DNA of 64,000 bases from Desulfovibrio piger (lineage in GTDB: Bacteria > Desulfobacterota > Desulfovibrionia > Desulfovibrionales > Desulfovibrionaceae), in the NCBI RefSeq assembly GCF_951793255.1, contig NZ_OX636706.1:186001-250000 (forward strand). Reading direction: 5' to 3'. The position numbers and the translations under genes were made by a program. The notes under the pieces were generated by a model. That model ran no database searches and was not told the DNA's origin. It saw only the letters and a program-made list of their open reading frames with translations. This document shows positions 13,479 through 24,052 of this stretch, one piece after another; the stretch's first letter is position 1; each line of letters opens with the position of its first letter.

Positions 13479-15410
13479 CTAATAATTGCTGCCACGTTGC
13501 ATGAAGGCCGGCCGGCCGGGAAGCTGTCGCGCCGGCAGGGGCCGGGCCGGCAACGGGCGCTGTTGCACGTGGGGTCTGGCCGGGGCCGGCGCCGCGACCG
13601 GTTCCACGATCTCCTGTCGCGGCTGCCTGGACTGCTGCTCGCTTTGCTCCACGATGAGCTGGAACGAAGGCAGCCAGGAGCCGTCCACACAGGCATCGGC
13701 CATCATCACGCAGTCCAGGTAGTGGTTGCTTTTCCGCAGACGCTTCCAGACCAGGTGCCCGTTGCGGTCCCGTTCCAGGACCTCCGCCGTGATCTGCCGT
13801 GCGAACGTCTCATCCGTCTTGCTGTGCAGGGTCATGGGCTGATGAGCATCCATGCGCAGGCGCCCGAAGACGAGCCCCTTGAAATAGTGCGTATCCAGCA
13901 GATAAAGCCAGAGCCCGCCCGGGATGCGCATGCGGGAGCTGGGCAGGCGGTCGATCATGGTGGCCCGCACCGGCGTATGCGACTCACGGCTCAGGCCCTT
14001 GCAGGCGAACAGCCGCCCCTGCCCATGCCGCCGCACGAAGGTGTAGACCTCCTCGGTGCGGGAGACCACGGCATCATCCAGGCGCGTGCCGCCGGAGTCG
14101 ATGCCCGCCCGCCAGATGTGCAGGCTCTGGCCGGCCCGGGGCGACCGCGTCTCAAAGGGGTAACGGGTGTCCATCAGGGCCTGTACGGCCGGCCAGTCCG
14201 TCAGACGACCGTAATCGATGAGCACGGACGACATGTCCGGACGCCAGGCCTTGACCACATACCAGAAACCGCGCGCCTGGACGTCGATGCCGGCCGTCAG
14301 GGCCACCGCATCTCCGGGCACGGTCCGCGGAGGCAGCTCCGGATCGACCAGGGAGAGGATCTCTTCCTCCTTGGACTCCATCTCGACCATACGGAACGGC
14401 AGGGCCCACATGCCGTTGATGTACTGCTGCTTGGTTGCCGGGGAGTCGGAACGCTCCGCCGCCACCTTTTCGGCCACCACTTCGGAGATACTGACGTTGG
14501 CCGACAGGATTGCCGGCAGCAGGAAGCCGATGGAACGCGGCCGGGACACGGGTTCTTCCGCCTCCCAGTGGCCATGCTGCACAGCCTGGTCGCGCAGGTA
14601 ATCCGTCCAGAGGTAGCCGCACTCGGCACAACGGTACCGCCCCAGACGGCGTTCCTTGATCTCGCGCGGACTGGCGCCCTTTTCCAGCAGCACCAGACGG
14701 TCCTCGATCATGGGCTGGTATGCCTGGCAGGCAGGACAGCGCACCAGGTAGTGCCGCAGCTCATCCATCTCCGAAAGTGCTTGTGCGATGCTGCATTCCT
14801 CGCCGCCGATGGGCTTGGAGACGCGAAGGATCTTGCGCTTGCGGGCATAGGAGCGTGTCCGTTCCTTGAATTCGGCCACCGGCACGCCCTGTCCGGCTAT
14901 CTGCTTGTACAGGGCCTCTTCGTCCAGGAACAAGTCCTGGATGGAGATGGAGGCTCGCTGGCCAGGAGATTGCGCACTGGCCAGGAACAGGGATGTCCCG
15001 TCCCGGAAACCAATGCGCTGCGCTCTGACCTTGCCCAACATCCCCCGTACCCCCGGAGAAGACCTGAACATGGGCAACAGCTTGAGCTGGGCCACCTTGC
15101 CCATCGCATCGTCGTCCTGCATGGCCAGCATGCGCGGCCCGGGACGGCGGGCGACGCAGTAGCAAAGCGCCGCGTGCATGACCAGGGTCTTGCCCGTCTG
15201 GGCACTGCCGCACACCACCACTTCTTCCACCCCCGGGGCGCTCCAGGCATCCATGATGCCCACCAGATACGGGTTGACGTCACGCCGGTAGCGCCCGCCT
15301 GCATGCGGCCCGTCCCGGACGATGAGGTTACGCGCCGCCCATTCCGAAAGCGGCACATACGGCTGGCGGGCAAAAACATGCCGCTCTCCGGCCGTAAACT
15401 GGAATGCCAT
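13479..15410 (-). CDS. terminase large subunit (GpA family)
   Basis: The 643-residue protein is the packaging ATPase and nuclease (lambda A has 641). Residues 67-76 (CGSAQTGKTL) are the variant Walker A with Lys74, residues near 158 (LFLDEEALY) are Walker B, a zinc ribbon CPAC...CAEC lies in the middle, and the nuclease core begins at GIDVQARGFWYVV. The C-terminal 50 residues are Pro/Arg/Gln-rich, probably for portal binding. It overlaps the small subunit gene by ATGA. Confidence 0.95.
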   Translation of the reverse strand: MAFQFTAGERHVFARQPYVPLSEWAARNLIVRDGPHAGGRYRRDVNPYLVGIMDAWSAPGVEEVVVCGSAQTGKTLVMHAALCYCVARRPGPRMLAMQDDDAMGKVAQLKLLPMFRSSPGVRGMLGKVRAQRIGFRDGTSLFLASAQSPGQRASISIQDLFLDEEALYKQIAGQGVPVAEFKERTRSYARKRKILRVSKPIGGEECSIAQALSEMDELRHYLVRCPACQAYQPMIEDRLVLLEKGASPREIKERRLGRYRCAECGYLWTDYLRDQAVQHGHWEAEEPVSRPRSIGFLLPAILSANVSISEVVAEKVAAERSDSPATKQQYINGMWALPFRMVEMESKEEEILSLVDPELPPRTVPGDAVALTAGIDVQARGFWYVVKAWRPDMSSVLIDYGRLTDWPAVQALMDTRYPFETRSPRAGQSLHIWRAGIDSGGTRLDDAVVSRTEEVYTFVRRHGQGRLFACKGLSRESHTPVRATMIDRLPSSRMRIPGGLWLYLLDTHYFKGLVFGRLRMDAHQPMTLHSKTDETFARQITAEVLERDRNGHLVWKRLRKSNHYLDCVMMADACVDGSWLPSFQLIVEQSEQQSRQPRQEIVEPVAAPAPARPHVQQRPLPARPLPARQLPGRPAFMQRGSNY

Positions 15411-16147
15411 CAGGCATCCTCTGGTCCGAGATCATCGCCATCCTCGGAACCACCAAAACTCATCTCGCCGCTCCAGGCATCCATCCAGTCCGCTGTTTCA
15501 TCACGCCACCAGTCCATGAAGGCTTCCAGCATGGCCGGATCGCCGCGCACGAGATCGATGATCTCGCCGGCTTTGCGTAGGCCGAAGTTCTCGATCTCGT
15601 TCCTGAAGAACAGGGCCCGCGCCGCCAGGGCTTCCTCCACCTCGCTGCGCGGTACGAGCGTGCCCCGCTCCTTCTCCAGCTTCAGACGGCTGCGCTCGGC
15701 ATTGATCTTCTTCATCTCGGCATCGGCGGACAGGCGGCTGACCGTCACATCGGTCAGCTCCCGCTGCTCCTGCCTGGCAAGGGGCTTGAGGTGGGCCGCG
15801 GCGTAGGCCAGCAGGGCGCCTTCTTCATAGCCGTCAGGTGTTCTGGCCACCTTGCCGGCCAGCACGTCCCGGTTGAATTGCGACGTGGAGACCTTGAAGC
15901 CGGCATTGGTCAGGAACTCCACGCTCTCCTTCTGGGTCTTGATCACTATCCCCACGAAACCACCTCCCTGTTGCAGCCGCCGGATCTCCTCCTCCACGGC
16001 GCCTTTGGCCCGCCTGAAGGCCGCGATGTTCTCCTGCGTGGCGTCATCCCGCAGCCGGGCCTTGGCCTGTTCCTTGGCCTTGAGCAAAAACGCCAGGTCA
16101 CTGGCCGCGCTCTGCCGGGCCAGATCGAGGACATCATTCTGCACCAT
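15410..16147 (-). CDS. terminase small subunit-like packaging protein
   Basis: From the ATG at 16147, with AGGAGG 6 bases upstream, the product has 245 residues. It has an N-terminal helical region (NDVLDLARQSAASDLAFLLK), a Nu1-like central DNA-binding part (EFLTNAGFKVSTSQFNRDVL) and an acidic C-terminus, with Arg/Glu-rich helices between. Position directly before GpA and overall charge fit a small terminase that recognises the packaging site. The 5' end overlaps the methyltransferase gene by 14 bases. Confidence 0.75.
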   Translation of the reverse strand: MVQNDVLDLARQSAASDLAFLLKAKEQAKARLRDDATQENIAAFRRAKGAVEEEIRRLQQGGGFVGIVIKTQKESVEFLTNAGFKVSTSQFNRDVLAGKVARTPDGYEEGALLAYAAAHLKPLARQEQRELTDVTVSRLSADAEMKKINAERSRLKLEKERGTLVPRSEVEEALAARALFFRNEIENFGLRKAGEIIDLVRGDPAMLEAFMDWWRDETADWMDAWSGEMSFGGSEDGDDLGPEDA

Positions 16148-17477
16148 GTTCCACCTCCTGGGGATAAGAGATACGGCTGCCGGCCAGTACAGCCACCTTG
16201 CCGGTCTGCTCCTGCCAGCGCCGGATGATGACGTCCGCATAACGCGGATCATACTCCATCATGTTGCAGCGTCTGGCCAGCCTCTCCGCAGCGATCAGGG
16301 TCGTGCCGCTGCCGCCACAGAGGTCGACGACCAGTCCGCCCCGCGGCGACGAATTGGCCAGCATGCGTTCCACCAGGGCCACAGGTTTCATGGTGGGGTG
16401 CAGCTCAGATTTTTTGGGCTTGGGCTCCGAGAGGATGCTGCTGGCCAGGTCCTCCACCACCAGGTCTTTGCCGCTGATTCGGAGGATGCTGTCGCCGCTG
16501 GCCACCTGCCAGACGTTCTCGGAGACTTTCTGCACCACGCTGCCCGCGAAATGTTCAAAAAATGAGCGCTGCTTCCTGTCTCCGTACCAGACGTGCTTGC
16601 CCGTAGGCTTCCAGCCATAGAGGATGGGCTCGTGCTGCCAGTGGTAGTCGCCACGCCCCATGACGAGCTGGTTCTTCTTCCAGATCAGGCAGCAGGAAAG
16701 CTTGAACCCGACGTTTTGGAAGGCCGACCTGAAGGCCATGCCGTCACCGGCTTCGGAATGGGCCACATAGATGGCCCCGCCGTCCACTAGGACGTCGTAG
16801 GCACTGTTCATGAGGTCGTACAGGAACTTTAAGAATTCCGCAGGGCTCATCTTGTCGTTTTTGATCTTGCCGGCCGGGGAGCTGTAGTCGACGTTGTAGG
16901 GAGGGTCTGTCCAGACCATGTCCGCATGCTCACCAGACATGAGCGTGGCCACGTCCGCAGGCTGGGTGGAGTCACCGCACATGAGCCGGTGCATGCCCAG
17001 CTGCCAGACCTGGCCTACCTGACAGACAGGAGGTTCCCTGAATTCAGGGACGCTATCCGGGTCTTTCTCTCCGGAGGCCACCGCATCCAGAAGGATGGCG
17101 TCCAGCTCCCGGTCATCGAAGCCGGTCACGCTGAGATCTGCCAAAGCAAGGCGAAGCTCGGCCATCTCGATGCGCAGGGACTCATCGTTCCAATCCGCCC
17201 ACGTGGCGCTGCGGTTGACGAGCAGGCGGAACGTCCGGATCTGCGTCGGCGTCAGGTCATCAGCGACCACCACCGGGATCTCCTGCATCCCGAGTTGCAC
17301 CGCCGCCAGGTAGCGGAGCTTGCCATCTATGATCTCACCGGCAGAACTCACCAGAATGGGAATGCGGAACCCCCATTGCTGCAGGGCAGCAACCATCTTC
17401 GGCAGTGCCTTCTCGTGCTTCTTCAGCTCGCGTGCGTAAGGGGAAAGACGCTCTGCCGACCAGGTCTCGATTTTCAT
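16134..17477 (-). CDS. ParB-like domain fused to DNA adenine/cytosine-N4 methyltransferase
   Basis: The 447-residue protein has an N-terminal ParB/Sulfiredoxin-fold domain (residues 1-110; SSAGEIIDGKLRYLAAVQLG) and a C-terminal beta-class amino-methyltransferase with catalytic DPPY at residues 191-194 and SAM-binding DLCGGSGTT near residue 385. It would methylate phage DNA, perhaps to evade host restriction or mark replicated DNA for packaging. It is sited between the primase and the terminase genes with an AGGAGG-like start. No restriction partner is visible, so it is an orphan phage methylase. Confidence 0.92.
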   Translation of the reverse strand: MKIETWSAERLSPYARELKKHEKALPKMVAALQQWGFRIPILVSSAGEIIDGKLRYLAAVQLGMQEIPVVVADDLTPTQIRTFRLLVNRSATWADWNDESLRIEMAELRLALADLSVTGFDDRELDAILLDAVASGEKDPDSVPEFREPPVCQVGQVWQLGMHRLMCGDSTQPADVATLMSGEHADMVWTDPPYNVDYSSPAGKIKNDKMSPAEFLKFLYDLMNSAYDVLVDGGAIYVAHSEAGDGMAFRSAFQNVGFKLSCCLIWKKNQLVMGRGDYHWQHEPILYGWKPTGKHVWYGDRKQRSFFEHFAGSVVQKVSENVWQVASGDSILRISGKDLVVEDLASSILSEPKPKKSELHPTMKPVALVERMLANSSPRGGLVVDLCGGSGTTLIAAERLARRCNMMEYDPRYADVIIRRWQEQTGKVAVLAGSRISYPQEVEHGAE

Positions 17478-17485
17478 ATTCCCTC

Positions 17486-18961
17486 CTAGAACTCTTCTGT
17501 ATCATTGTATTTTTCAACATCCATGAAATTTCGAGCCGTTACGATGTCGTGTTTGTTGCGAGACAGCCAGACCATGATCTCTGGATGGTCATCCCGGAAC
17601 TGAAAAAAACGGTGGATCACGCCGGGATTCGCATGGGACCAGGGATAAGGGTAGACGAAAGAAAAGCCGCAAACGTTCCCCTGCGCGTTGCGCTCACGGA
17701 TGTACTTAATGGGATAGCGCTTCCACATATCCCAGAATTCCAGGATGGCATCCGTGGGACGATCTGGATCTGCGGCATAGGCTGCAGTGGAATCCAGGAT
17801 CTCTTCTTCCTCATCCACGAAGGTGGCCTCCTGGATCTCCGGTTCCACAACTGCTGGCGTGGCCCTGTCCAGAGTCAGACGCAGCCCCTCGGGGAGCCCG
17901 GACAGCAGCCAGAGCCGCATGTCTTCCCCCTTGGCAAAGGCATCACCCGGGTCTTTCCCCACAGGGACAGGCCACCTTTTGGCCGTGGGGAACGTCTCCT
18001 GCCAGCGTGGCCAGCCCTCAGCTCCGGCATCATCGGCATCCAGGGCCACCAGGATCACCAGTGAACCCGCCAGCCGCTTGTAGAGCTGGGCTGGGAGGTT
18101 ACGCACATTGCAGGTCCCCAGGGCAAGACAATGCACCAGGTCGCTGGCCTGTGCGTTGAGCATCAGGGCATCCAGCTCTGTCTCCACCACCACGACGGCA
18201 CCCTGTCCATCCCGCAGGGGCGTGGTACACTCCAGCCACAACGGCTGCATCTCAGAGCCCTCGACCACATGATATTTGTGGTCCGGATTGAACTCGGCCC
18301 GGTCCGAATCCAGGCGCCGGATGCGCAAGCGCCTGACCTCATCATTGACCACTTGAGGGATGACGATCCCGCGCGGCAGCCAGAGGCGCTTGGGCTTGCC
18401 GTCATCCTTGAGCACATCCGGCAACCCCCAGGTCGACCGGGGCCTGATAATGCAATTCTTCCCCCGTTCCCCCGGATTGAAACCCAGCCTGTACCGACGG
18501 GCCGCTGCGGCATCGATGCCGCGGGCGGCCAACCAGGCCAGATGTTCCTGACTGCGCTGCAAACAGGTCTCTGCCCAGCGCACAAAATTGCCGGCACAGG
18601 TCCTCCACGCGGCCACGTCCACATCCTTGGGCCCCGTATTCTCCACAGACTCGAAACGATTTTTCTCCGCCCGCTGGGGCAGGGAGGGCGTCTTCACAGC
18701 CCAGGCAGCAGACGCCACGCCAATACGCGCACAGGCATCGGCATAGGACATCTTGGCGTAGTCACGCAGGAACTGGATGCCGTCCCCCTTGGCCCCGCAT
18801 TCCCTGCACCAGTAGTAGCCCCGCCCCTCTCCACGGGCGGGCCAGATGCTGCACCGCTTCGTCCCGCCACAGGCAGGGCAGGTAGAAGCCCATTCGCCGG
18901 CAGTTTTTTTCTTGGGCTCGAAGCCCTGTTCACGGAACAGATCGATGATGTCAGCAGGCAT
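17486..18961 (-). CDS. phage DNA primase with zinc ribbon and TOPRIM domain
   Basis: From the ATG at 18961 the product has 491 residues. Cys28, Cys31, Cys52 and Cys55 form a DnaG-type zinc ribbon; a middle region (YRLGFNPGERG) leads to a TOPRIM domain with VVVETELDALML near residue 257 and LDADDAG downstream. The C-terminal 110 residues (FWDMWKRYPIKYI and beyond) are an extra domain, perhaps for helicase binding. It primes phage replication with the D5-like helicase encoded upstream. An in-frame upstream start would add up to 55 residues of doubtful sequence. Confidence 0.85.
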   Translation of the reverse strand: MPADIIDLFREQGFEPKKKTAGEWASTCPACGGTKRCSIWPARGEGRGYYWCRECGAKGDGIQFLRDYAKMSYADACARIGVASAAWAVKTPSLPQRAEKNRFESVENTGPKDVDVAAWRTCAGNFVRWAETCLQRSQEHLAWLAARGIDAAAARRYRLGFNPGERGKNCIIRPRSTWGLPDVLKDDGKPKRLWLPRGIVIPQVVNDEVRRLRIRRLDSDRAEFNPDHKYHVVEGSEMQPLWLECTTPLRDGQGAVVVVETELDALMLNAQASDLVHCLALGTCNVRNLPAQLYKRLAGSLVILVALDADDAGAEGWPRWQETFPTAKRWPVPVGKDPGDAFAKGEDMRLWLLSGLPEGLRLTLDRATPAVVEPEIQEATFVDEEEEILDSTAAYAADPDRPTDAILEFWDMWKRYPIKYIRERNAQGNVCGFSFVYPYPWSHANPGVIHRFFQFRDDHPEIMVWLSRNKHDIVTARNFMDVEKYNDTEEF

Positions 18962-19213
18962 AAGGGGCCCCCGAAAAACATCCTGAAAGGTCCTGCAAGA
19001 TGTCCTGGACATATCCTTTTGTTTTTTCAAATAAAAAAAGGAAACAGGACAATAGGACATGAGCACGGAATAGATACCAGCCCCATGAAAAAGCATTTCG
19101 CATTGGCCCCTCCATGAAGACGTCATATCCTCCTGACGCAGCTATCCTACCGAAAGTAAAAAACTTTCGTTCAGGACCTCGCCCCTTCAAAATGTCCTGG
19201 CAAAAAGGAAAGG

Positions 19214-20800
19214 TCATACCGTCTTGCTCTTGAACTTGTGACCGAAATCGGAGAACTGCTTGCCGTAGTAGTAGGTGTGGCCCCCGACTTTCCTCTTCTC
19301 CAGCTTGGCGCCAATCTGGCGCCCGAAGATGTGCATGCTGGGTATGTATTTGGGATTGATATATTTCTTGTACCATTCCTTGAACACCTCATAGAGCTCT
19401 GTGGCCTGGATGCGGTCCTCCGGCAGTTGGCTGTCCACCAGGCACTGATCCACGAACACCTGCATGTCGTCCTCATCCACACGGTATTGCTCGGTGGCCT
19501 TGGTGATCGCCGCCGGAGCGACCAGCCCTTCTGCCCGGTAGAGCAGACAGCCACGGACCAACCAGGCTAGGATGCCGGGGTACTCATCCTCCAGCTCCCT
19601 CTCCAGGTACGGGTTGCGAGGGAGTTCGAACTCCCCCTTGGGCTGGTCCACGAAACGGAAGGGGAAATTGATGAGCTTGAGCCGTTCCCAGAAAGGCAGG
19701 TCATGCGCTGGGGCCGATGGCAGGAAGTTGGTCAGCAGGAACAGGGTATGCGTCGGCCGGAATTCCGTATTCTGCTTGTCCCAGAGGTAGCGCCCGGTCA
19801 GAGAGTCAGAGCCGGAAAGCAGCTTGACCTGCGCTGTCGAAAACCGGCGGTTCTCGTTGGTCTCAGAGGCCCAGATGATCCGCATGCCCTTCATGTTCAT
19901 AATGGTCGGGCTGGCTGAATCGGGGTCTTTGGGGATCTTGCGGTCCAGAAGAAGCTCCGCTGGGACAGGGCCCATGTAGGGACCGAGCACCTTCTTGAGC
20001 GTCTCCATCACCACCGTTTTGCCGTTACGGCCCCGCTCCCCGTAGAGCATGAGGAACAGGGGCTCCGTGGACTGACCGGTGATGGCATAGCCCAACACTT
20101 TGTGCAGCCAGGGCAACACCCCTTCCGAGGCACCGATAATCTGCTGGAGGGTCTCCTCCCAAAGCGGCGCAGGTTCGTGCAGGCCTTTCCACTCCACCGG
20201 ACAGTAGCGCAGGATGTAGTCTTCAGGACGCCCCGGGCGATGCTCGCCTGTCCTGAGATCTACCACGCCGTTGGCCACACCCAGCAACCAGGGGTCCGTG
20301 TCCCAGACATCCGGCTTGGATATCAACGGATCGCTGTTGGCCAGAGTGAACTTCACGCAGGCATTGACCCCCCTGGAACTGTTCAACCAGGAGGCACGCT
20401 TGTGCAGAGCCTCTGCCTTCGCTCTCAGATGGTTGGCCCGTTCGTTGTCACCACCCTCACCGGCATCCTCGGCCAGTTGCTCATAGTGGGCAGCGACTTC
20501 CCGGTATTTATTTCCCACCTGTTCCACCGACGCCTCGACCATATGAATATGGGTGCTGCGCCAGTGATGATCCTCCCAGCAGTACCAGCTCTTGCTCTCT
20601 GGGACATACGTCAGTTTCCCCCGGAACAGGGCGGAGTGCAGGAGCCCATCACCTTTTTCGGAAAAGGTGGCGCACTTGGCCACGAAGTCAGGTGTAATCG
20701 CGTCTTTTTTGTCGGCAGGTTTCGCCTTCGCCTTTTCAGACTCCACCTGCTTGGCCACGCGATTGGCCATTTCTTGGAGCTGACGGTCAGACTCAATCAT
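19214..20800 (-). CDS. phage D5/P4-type primase-helicase (SF3 ATPase)
   Basis: The 528-residue protein has a D5_N domain (residues 40-230), an SF3 helicase with Walker A GERGRNGKT near residue 250 and IIWASETNENRRF as the following sensor region, and a C-terminal winged-helix part (about residues 460-528). It would unwind the phage origin. It is the first gene of the visible minus-strand operon, with GGAG 6 bases before the ATG, and has no separate primase active site, which fits the separate TOPRIM primase gene 87 bases downstream. Confidence 0.93.
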   Translation of the reverse strand: MIESDRQLQEMANRVAKQVESEKAKAKPADKKDAITPDFVAKCATFSEKGDGLLHSALFRGKLTYVPESKSWYCWEDHHWRSTHIHMVEASVEQVGNKYREVAAHYEQLAEDAGEGGDNERANHLRAKAEALHKRASWLNSSRGVNACVKFTLANSDPLISKPDVWDTDPWLLGVANGVVDLRTGEHRPGRPEDYILRYCPVEWKGLHEPAPLWEETLQQIIGASEGVLPWLHKVLGYAITGQSTEPLFLMLYGERGRNGKTVVMETLKKVLGPYMGPVPAELLLDRKIPKDPDSASPTIMNMKGMRIIWASETNENRRFSTAQVKLLSGSDSLTGRYLWDKQNTEFRPTHTLFLLTNFLPSAPAHDLPFWERLKLINFPFRFVDQPKGEFELPRNPYLERELEDEYPGILAWLVRGCLLYRAEGLVAPAAITKATEQYRVDEDDMQVFVDQCLVDSQLPEDRIQATELYEVFKEWYKKYINPKYIPSMHIFGRQIGAKLEKRKVGGHTYYYGKQFSDFGHKFKSKTV

Positions 20801-21130
20801 TGGTATCTCCGCGGATATGGTCCCAAAATCCCAGAAAAACTATCCCGAAAAATCCCCGGCCTCTCGGGCGACCGGTTCGGCCCCTCGAGGGGGGGGCTCT
20901 GGAAGGACCCGCTGCAGAATGAAGGCAGCAGATGCGGATAGGAGCTTTTGCTCTGTCTTTTTTATAAGGAGGGGTGCGGGGAGGGCAGGCGGCGGCTTTT
21001 TGGGCGCGTTGCGCCAAAGAGGTCGCGCCAGCATAGCTGGCGCCCCACAGAGATGCAGGGCAAAGGTGAATAGCTGCGATTAGGGAAAACTCGACCAATC
21101 CATCCACAGGCATGGTCGCAATTTGGTCGC
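20801..21130. other. prophage right-end intergenic region
   Basis: About 330 bases between the primase-helicase gene and the tRNA-Pro terminator contain no convincing gene. The stretch should hold the promoter of the phage replication operon. Because it lies next to the 3' end of tRNA-Pro, a common integration target, it may also include the right attachment junction. No duplicated tRNA end can be tested because the left end of the prophage is outside the window. Confidence 0.4.
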
Positions 21131-21173
21131 AAAAACGAAAAGAGGTTACACCACACCTGTAGTGTAACCTCTT
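21131..21173 (-). terminator. terminator downstream of tRNA-Pro
   Basis: Arms AAGAGGTTACAC and GTGTAACCTCTT with a 10-base loop, followed on the minus strand by TTCGTTTTT, lie 10 bases past the tRNA-Pro CCA end. It ends the tRNA transcript and insulates the prophage from it. Confidence 0.85.
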
Positions 21174-21182
21174 GATTTTATT

Positions 21183-21259
21183 TGGTCGGAGCGACTGGAT
21201 TCGAACCAGCGACCCCCTGCTCCCAAAGCAGGTGCGCTACCATGCTGCGCCACGCTCCG
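21183..21259 (-). tRNA. tRNA-Pro (anticodon TGG)
   Basis: The cloverleaf is complete: acceptor CGGAGCG pairs with CGCTCCG, the anticodon loop TTTGGGA carries TGG, the T-loop is TTCGAAT, and CCA is encoded. Its 3' end faces the prophage, which makes it the likely integration target. A sigma-70 promoter lies just upstream. Confidence 0.97.
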
Positions 21260-21270
21260 TGATGGGATGT

Positions 21271-21299
21271 TTTGTACGCAAAAGGCCCTGCTTTGGCAA
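21271..21299 (-). promoter_or_regulatory. sigma-70 promoter of tRNA-Pro
   Basis: On the minus strand, -35 TTGCCA and -10 TACAAA are separated by 17 bases and end 11 bases before the mature tRNA 5' end. Nothing else of note is seen in the rest of the 409-base gap up to tRNA-His apart from that tRNA's terminator. Confidence 0.65.
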
Positions 21300-21628
21300 G
21301 GGCGGCCCGTCTGGAGGCCAAGGGCGTTGCCTGCCCTGAGGGAAAAGCCGCCTCCTGCGGGACAGGACCGCGGACCTCTCTCACTCGCCAGGCAGATGAC
21401 GACCGCGGACAGGGCTCCATCTATAGATAAGGACGAGAGGGAACACGCGGGACGGGCCAGTCTCTTCCCTCCCCGCCGGAAAAGGATCTCCCGGAGGCCC
21501 TTTCCTGCGAACGAGGCATATCCCCTTCCGTGCACACGAGAATAAAGCCGGGATTTGTCCTTTCGGACTCCCGGCCCGGGCTCCCGGCACAGCGCCGCTG
21601 AGGGGCTGTCAGGCCGTAACCAGCGGCA

Positions 21629-21658
21629 GAAAAAGAAAAACCCCGCTCGAAAGCGGGG
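21629..21658 (-). terminator. terminator downstream of tRNA-His
   Basis: A stem of CCCCGCT with a CGAA/TTCG tetraloop is followed on the minus strand by TTTTTCTTTTT, 10 bases beyond the tRNA-His 3' end. The two tRNAs are therefore separate transcription units. Confidence 0.88.
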
Positions 21659-21668
21659 GATTTCCTTA

Positions 21669-21745
21669 TGGGGCGAAAGATGGGACTTGAACCCACGGCC
21701 ACCTGGGCCACAACCAGGTGCTCTACCAACTGAGCTACTTCCGCC
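21669..21745 (-). tRNA. tRNA-His (anticodon GTG)
   Basis: The anticodon loop TTGTGGC carries GTG. The extra G at position -1 opposite C73, the hallmark of tRNA-His, is present, and CCA is encoded. Acceptor GCGGAAG pairs with CTTTCGC with one G-T pair. Confidence 0.97.
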
Positions 21746-21757
21746 GTAACGAAGACG

Positions 21758-21786
21758 TGTATACGCACATCCCGAAAAATATGCAA
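21758..21786 (-). promoter_or_regulatory. sigma-70 promoter of tRNA-His
   Basis: On the minus strand, -35 TTGCAT and -10 TATACA are 17 bases apart, about 13 bases before the tRNA 5' end. Confidence 0.55.
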
Positions 21787-21964
21787 GCAAAAATTTACAT
21801 TTCTCTTTCTGGATTTTTTATAGAAAAAAAACTAGCATCCGATACCGGCTCCAAACACCGTGTTTTGCCGGAGCACGGACCAGCCCCCGCACGGGGACGG
21901 GACCGCTGCCGCAACCCCCAGCATGCGCCGCAGGCCGGAGCCTGCAGGCCGCACGAGGATCCTG

Positions 21965-23215
<1,251 letters not shown>

Positions 23216-23237
23216 CGCTCCGGCGCAAGGAGGATAC

Positions 23238-23993
23238 ATGCGTTACATCGTCCCCCTGCTGCTTCTCTGCTGCCTTATGCTCAGCAGCGGTTGTGCCTCG
23301 CTCTACGGCGTGTACGACGACCAGCGCCTGAGCGGCACCATCAGCGATGACAAGGAAATTTCCCTGGGCATCAAGTCCGACCTCATGGACGCCAATCTTT
23401 CCCAGGGCTGGGGCATCAAGGTCTACTGCTATTACGGCCATGTCTTCCTGGTGGGCGAAGCTCCCGAAAAGATGCGCTCCCAGGCCATCCGCATTGCGCG
23501 CCGCCACAAGGGCGTGCGCTCCGTCACCTCGCACTGGTTCACGCCGGCCAAGAGCGACACCGGCGACTTTGTCCTGGCCACCAAGCTGCGCACGGAACTC
23601 ATCGGCACCTCGGGCCTGAGCTCCACCCGCATCGATACGGAAGTCAACGCCGGACGCGTGGTGCTGCTGGGCGTGGTCAAGGATGAGGCCGAGCGCAAGC
23701 TGGCCATCCGTGCTGCGCGCCAGGTGGAAGGCGTCAAGCAGGTCATCAGCTATCTGATGCTGCCCCAGAAGCAGGCCGACATGCCCGTGCCCAAGGGCCA
23801 GGTGGTGCCCGGCGCGGGCCAGGGCACACAACCGGCCGCCACGCCCGCCGCGGCTCCGTCCACGGAACCGGCCGCCCAGCCCGCGGCCCAGAACGTGCCC
23901 ACCATGCCCCCGGCCAACTCCTCGCACAAGCTGACCCCGCCCACGGCACCGCCTCCGCCGCCGGTGGGCGACGAGGCCGCCGGGGCCGTCTAA
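23238..23993 (+). CDS. BON-domain outer-membrane lipoprotein (DolP/YraP-like)
   Basis: The ATG at 23238 has AAGGAGG 6 bases upstream. The 251-residue product has a lipoprotein signal (LMLSSGC) and two BON domains (about residues 35-105 and 110-175, each ending in a GVRSVTS/GVKQVIS strand), as in the phospholipid-binding DolP/YraP family. A 75-residue Pro/Ala-rich low-complexity tail follows. It should sit in the periplasm at the outer membrane and help keep the envelope intact. A strong terminator follows. Confidence 0.88.
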   Translation: MRYIVPLLLLCCLMLSSGCASLYGVYDDQRLSGTISDDKEISLGIKSDLMDANLSQGWGIKVYCYYGHVFLVGEAPEKMRSQAIRIARRHKGVRSVTSHWFTPAKSDTGDFVLATKLRTELIGTSGLSSTRIDTEVNAGRVVLLGVVKDEAERKLAIRAARQVEGVKQVISYLMLPQKQADMPVPKGQVVPGAGQGTQPAATPAAAPSTEPAAQPAAQNVPTMPPANSSHKLTPPTAPPPPPVGDEAAGAV

Positions 23994-24052
23994 CCCAAAC
24001 TCCCCAGGATCTTCGGGGCCACGCCCCGTCATGAACGATCTTCCTTCATACG

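Noticed and set aside
13497..15806. 769-codon plus-strand frame opposite the large terminase gene
   Set aside because: Antisense shadow; the GpA terminase on the minus strand explains the region.
20793..21113. 106-codon minus-strand frame at the prophage right end
   Set aside because: No ribosome site, overlaps the start of the primase-helicase gene and has a composition like non-coding GC-rich DNA.
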